From NCBI RefSeq assembly GCF_030826625.1, contig NZ_JAPJNQ010000099.1, positions 1-6,521 of the forward strand: a stretch of DNA of 6,521 bases, written 5' to 3'. The notes below the pieces were generated by a model, which was not told the DNA's origin, did not search any database, and worked only from the letters and a program-made list of their open reading frames with translations. Shown here one piece after another: positions 4,151-6,521 of the stretch (position 1 is the stretch's first letter; every line of letters begins with the position of its first letter). The stretch comes from Corynebacterium sp. (GTDB taxonomy: Bacteria; Actinomycetota; Actinomycetes; Mycobacteriales; Mycobacteriaceae). The position numbers and the translations under genes were made by a program.

Positions 4151-6521
4151 TGAAAATACCGAGCCAGTAGTCTTCCCTGCCGGTTTCTGCCCTGAGCGCT
4201 TTTTTGAGCGAGATTTTTTCGCCCCAGGTGCCGCAGACTTTTCGTTGCTCTGCGGCGTTTGCCTGCTACGCGCGCCCGAGACATCAACTGCCTCCACATC
4301 AAACATCTCAGAGAGAAAATCTGCCAGCCACTGCAGCAATTCCACATCACGCAGCTTCGGATCAGTGACATTGCCGCGTCCAGCCTTCGGGAATGGCAAC
4401 TGGATTGCCTTGGCGGCAGCGCGGTAATTCGCGCCGGGGTGGGTGCGTTTCAACCGAACTTGCTTGGAATCCGGCAACTCGACCGGCCCCACTTTGATGC
4501 GGGTGCCTTGCACCATAATATCGGTGACTCCAGCCCGGCGCGCTTGGTGCCGCAAACGAGAAACAGCCAACAAACGCTCAACTTCTTCGGGGATCGGCCC
4601 GTAGCGGTCTTCCATTTCTTCGACGACCAACCGCAGGTCTTTGTTGTCCTGCGACGACGCCAACTTCCGGTACACCTCTAGGCGTAGGCGCTCGGACGCA
4701 ATGTATTTTTCTGGAATATGCGCATCCACCGGCAAATCAATGCGAATTTCTTTCGGCGATTGATCGGTAGCGTCGAGGGCTTCACCGCGGGAAAGCGCTT
4801 TGAAGGTTTCGACTGCCTCACCCACCAGGCGAACGTACATGTCAAAACCGACGCCGGCAATATGACCAGATTGCTGGGCACCCAGCACATTACCGGCACC
4901 GCGCATCTCCAGGTCTTTCATCGCGACTGCCATGCCGGCACCGAGGTCGTTGTTTTGCGCGATCGTCGCCAAGCGTTCATAGCTGGTTTCTGACAGTGTG
5001 GCGCCTTGCGGATACAAGAAATAGGCGTAGCCGCGTTCGCGGGAACGGCCCACGCGCCCACGCAACTGGTGCAACTGCGACAAACCCATTTGGTGCGCAT
5101 TCTCTACGATCAAGGTATTCGCATTGGCGATGTCCAGGCCGGTTTCAACGATCGTGGTACACACCAGGACGTCGTATTCACGATCCCAGAAACCTTGCAC
5201 GGTGCGTTCCAGCAGGTCTTCGTTCATTTGGCCGTGGGCGACGACGACGCGGGCTTCGGGAACCAACTCACGGATCTCGCGGGCCTTTTTCTCGATATCC
5301 GCGACCTTGTTGTGAATCACGAAGGTCTGACCATCGCGTAACAGCTCGCGGCGGATCGCAGCCGCAACCTGTTTGTCTTCGTAGGCACCGACATACGTCA
5401 GGATCGGGTGTCGGTCTTCGGGCGGGGTCAGAATCGTCGACATTTCGCGGATTCCCGCCATCGACATCTCTAAAGTACGTGGGATCGGCGTCGCTGACAT
5501 CGTGAGCACATCAACCGAGGAACGCAAGGCTTTGATGTGTTCTTTGTGCTCCACACCGAAGCGCTGTTCCTCATCCACCACGATGAGCCCCAGATTTTTC
5601 CACTGCACACCGGTTTGCAATAAGCGGTGCGTGCCGACGACGATATCGACAGTACCGCTGGCCAAATCTTTGATCGTCTGCTTGGCTTCTGCGGTCGTGC
5701 TAAAACGCGATAGCACGCGCATTTCGACGGGGAAACCAGCCATGCGCTCGGCGAAGGTGTCGTAGTGTTGCTGCGCCAACAGCGTGGTCGGCACCAGCAC
5801 CGCGACCTGTTTGCCGTCTTGCACAGCTTTGAAGGCTGCACGCACGGCAACCTCGGTTTTGCCATAGCCCACGTCGCCGACAATCACGCGGTCCATCGGC
5901 ACGGATGATTCCATATCCGCTTTCACCGCTTCGATGGCCAGCATCTGGTCTTCGGTTTCGACGAAGGGGAAGTTATCTTCCATCTCTGCTTGCCATGGCG
6001 AATCCGGGGCGAACTGATAGCCCAGCGCGGCTTGGCGTTTAGCGTAGAGTTGCACCAGCTCGCCGGCGATTTCACGCACGGCAGCGCGGGCCTTTTTCTT
6101 GGTGTTTTTCCAGTCCGAACCGCCCATTTTCGACAGCGTCGGAGCTTGCCCGCCGGTGTATTTGCTCAGTAAATCGAGCGATTCCATCGGCACCCACAAC
6201 TGGTCGGCGGGTTGTCCGCGCTTCGAGGCAGCATATTCCAGCACGATATATTCGCGGCGTGAGCTTTCGCCGCCGGCATTGATGGTGCGTTCGGCCATCT
6301 TGATGAATTTGCCGATGCCGTGGGTTTCATGCACGACGAAGTCGCCTTTTTTCAGCGCCAGTGGATCCACCCGGTTGCGGCGTTTTGCTGGTCGACGCTT
6401 CGCTCCGGCGATATCGCCACCCCGGTTCCCCGTAAGGTCGGTTTCGGTCACTACCTCCAGCTGCATCGTCGCTCCGTCGTTCTGGTTGCGCACTTTCGGA
6501 AAGACCAATCCGGCATGACTC
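4139..6521 (-). CDS. mfd: Transcription-repair coupling factor Mfd, C-terminal part
   Basis: Mfd is a DNA translocase that pushes stalled RNA polymerase off DNA and recruits UvrA for nucleotide-excision repair. About 793 codons of a usual 1150-1250 are present. The frame stays open to the right edge (SHAG before the TTG at 6506-6508), so the N-terminal UvrB-like and UvrA-binding domains are outside the window. Seen in order: the end of the N-terminal module (LTGNRGG), the RNA-polymerase-interacting domain (VDPLALKKGDFVVHETHGIGKF, roughly 6300-6370), Walker A GDVGYGKT (5855-5878), DEEQ box (5564-5575), TMSATPIPRT (about 5475-5505), helicase motif VI LHQLRGRVGRS (near 5030-5080), MRGAGNVLG (near 4880-4910), and the C-terminal TRCF domain (IDLPVDAHIP onward, about 4370-4745). 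All motor motifs are intact. The last 46 residues are a Lys/Arg/Ser-rich tail. Confidence 0.97.
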   Translation of the reverse strand, partial: SHAGLVFPKVRNQNDGATMQLEVVTETDLTGNRGGDIAGAKRRPAKRRNRVDPLALKKGDFVVHETHGIGKFIKMAERTINAGGESSRREYIVLEYAASKRGQPADQLWVPMESLDLLSKYTGGQAPTLSKMGGSDWKNTKKKARAAVREIAGELVQLYAKRQAALGYQFAPDSPWQAEMEDNFPFVETEDQMLAIEAVKADMESSVPMDRVIVGDVGYGKTEVAVRAAFKAVQDGKQVAVLVPTTLLAQQHYDTFAERMAGFPVEMRVLSRFSTTAEAKQTIKDLASGTVDIVVGTHRLLQTGVQWKNLGLIVVDEEQRFGVEHKEHIKALRSSVDVLTMSATPIPRTLEMSMAGIREMSTILTPPEDRHPILTYVGAYEDKQVAAAIRRELLRDGQTFVIHNKVADIEKKAREIRELVPEARVVVAHGQMNEDLLERTVQGFWDREYDVLVCTTIVETGLDIANANTLIVENAHQMGLSQLHQLRGRVGRSRERGYAYFLYPQGATLSETSYERLATIAQNNDLGAGMAVAMKDLEMRGAGNVLGAQQSGHIAGVGFDMYVRLVGEAVETFKALSRGEALDATDQSPKEIRIDLPVDAHIPEKYIASERLRLEVYRKLASSQDNKDLRLVVEEMEDRYGPIPEEVERLLAVSRLRHQARRAGVTDIMVQGTRIKVGPVELPDSKQVRLKRTHPGANYRAAAKAIQLPFPKAGRGNVTDPKLRDVELLQWLADFLSEMFDVEAVDVSGARSRQTPQSNEKSAAPGAKKSRSKKRSGQKPAGKTTGSVFSLSE
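4142..4279 (-). other. Basic low-complexity C-terminal tail of Mfd
   Basis: After the conserved end of the TRCF domain (FDVEAVDV), the protein continues for 46 residues, 11 of them Lys or Arg, with the cluster KKSRSKKRSG. It is probably disordered. Its last three residues come from the final 13-bp repeat unit. Nucleic-acid binding is a possible role, by inference from charge alone. Confidence 0.6.

Noticed and set aside
4074..4427. Plus-strand ORF of 117 codons starting in the tandem repeats (MFTQRAHSAYSLSLFTQ...)
   Set aside because: It is open because the repeat has no plus-strand stops, and then it runs antisense through mfd. It has no ribosome site or recognisable domain.
4996..5505. Long plus-strand ORFs antisense to mfd
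   Set aside because: The minus strand encodes an unmistakable intact Mfd here; these ORFs are low-complexity Arg/Ser-rich shadows typical of GC-rich DNA.
6506..6508. TTG at 6506-6508 as the real start of mfd
   Set aside because: The frame continues open to the window edge, and known Mfd proteins have about 400 more N-terminal residues; this codon is internal.

Overview
The window looks like an ordinary chromosomal segment from a high-GC Gram-positive bacterium, most likely Corynebacterium or a close relative. The main clue is Mfd, whose protein sequence closely follows the mycobacterial/corynebacterial form as I remember it. The moderately GC-rich codon use and the actinobacterial type of FAD/NAD(P)-binding protein agree. 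No database search was possible, so genus level is inference. I found no insertion sequence, tRNA, rRNA, CRISPR array or phage gene.

Layout: two plus-strand genes fill the left part. The 3' end of nadC (quinolinate phosphoribosyltransferase, NAD biosynthesis) enters from the left edge. Its stop codon overlaps, as TAATG, the start of a 639-residue FAD/NAD(P)-binding oxidoreductase of unknown substrate. Three minus-strand genes face them: the C-terminal two thirds of mfd (transcription-repair coupling factor, cut by the right edge), then mpg (3-methyladenine DNA glycosylase), then a TetR-family regulator. The regulator gene converges on the oxidoreductase gene and the two coding regions overlap by 35 bp at their 3' ends.

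Function: the left pair is probably an operon tied to NAD synthesis or to a flavoenzyme that uses the product. The mfd-mpg pair puts transcription-coupled repair and base-excision repair of alkylated bases side by side in one direction. The target of the TetR regulator cannot be read from position, because no divergent gene lies next to it.

The non-coding DNA holds the least expected structure. The gap between mfd and mpg is mostly seven head-to-tail 13-bp units, the last of which supplies the final codons and stop of mfd. Upstream of tetR there is a doubled 14-bp direct repeat enclosed by an inverted repeat, a plausible operator. Between tetR and mpg is a short hydrophobic reading frame broken by a stop, possibly a gene remnant. 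Mpg also carries an unusual low-complexity insert of about 47 residues. I see no clearly new multi-gene system.
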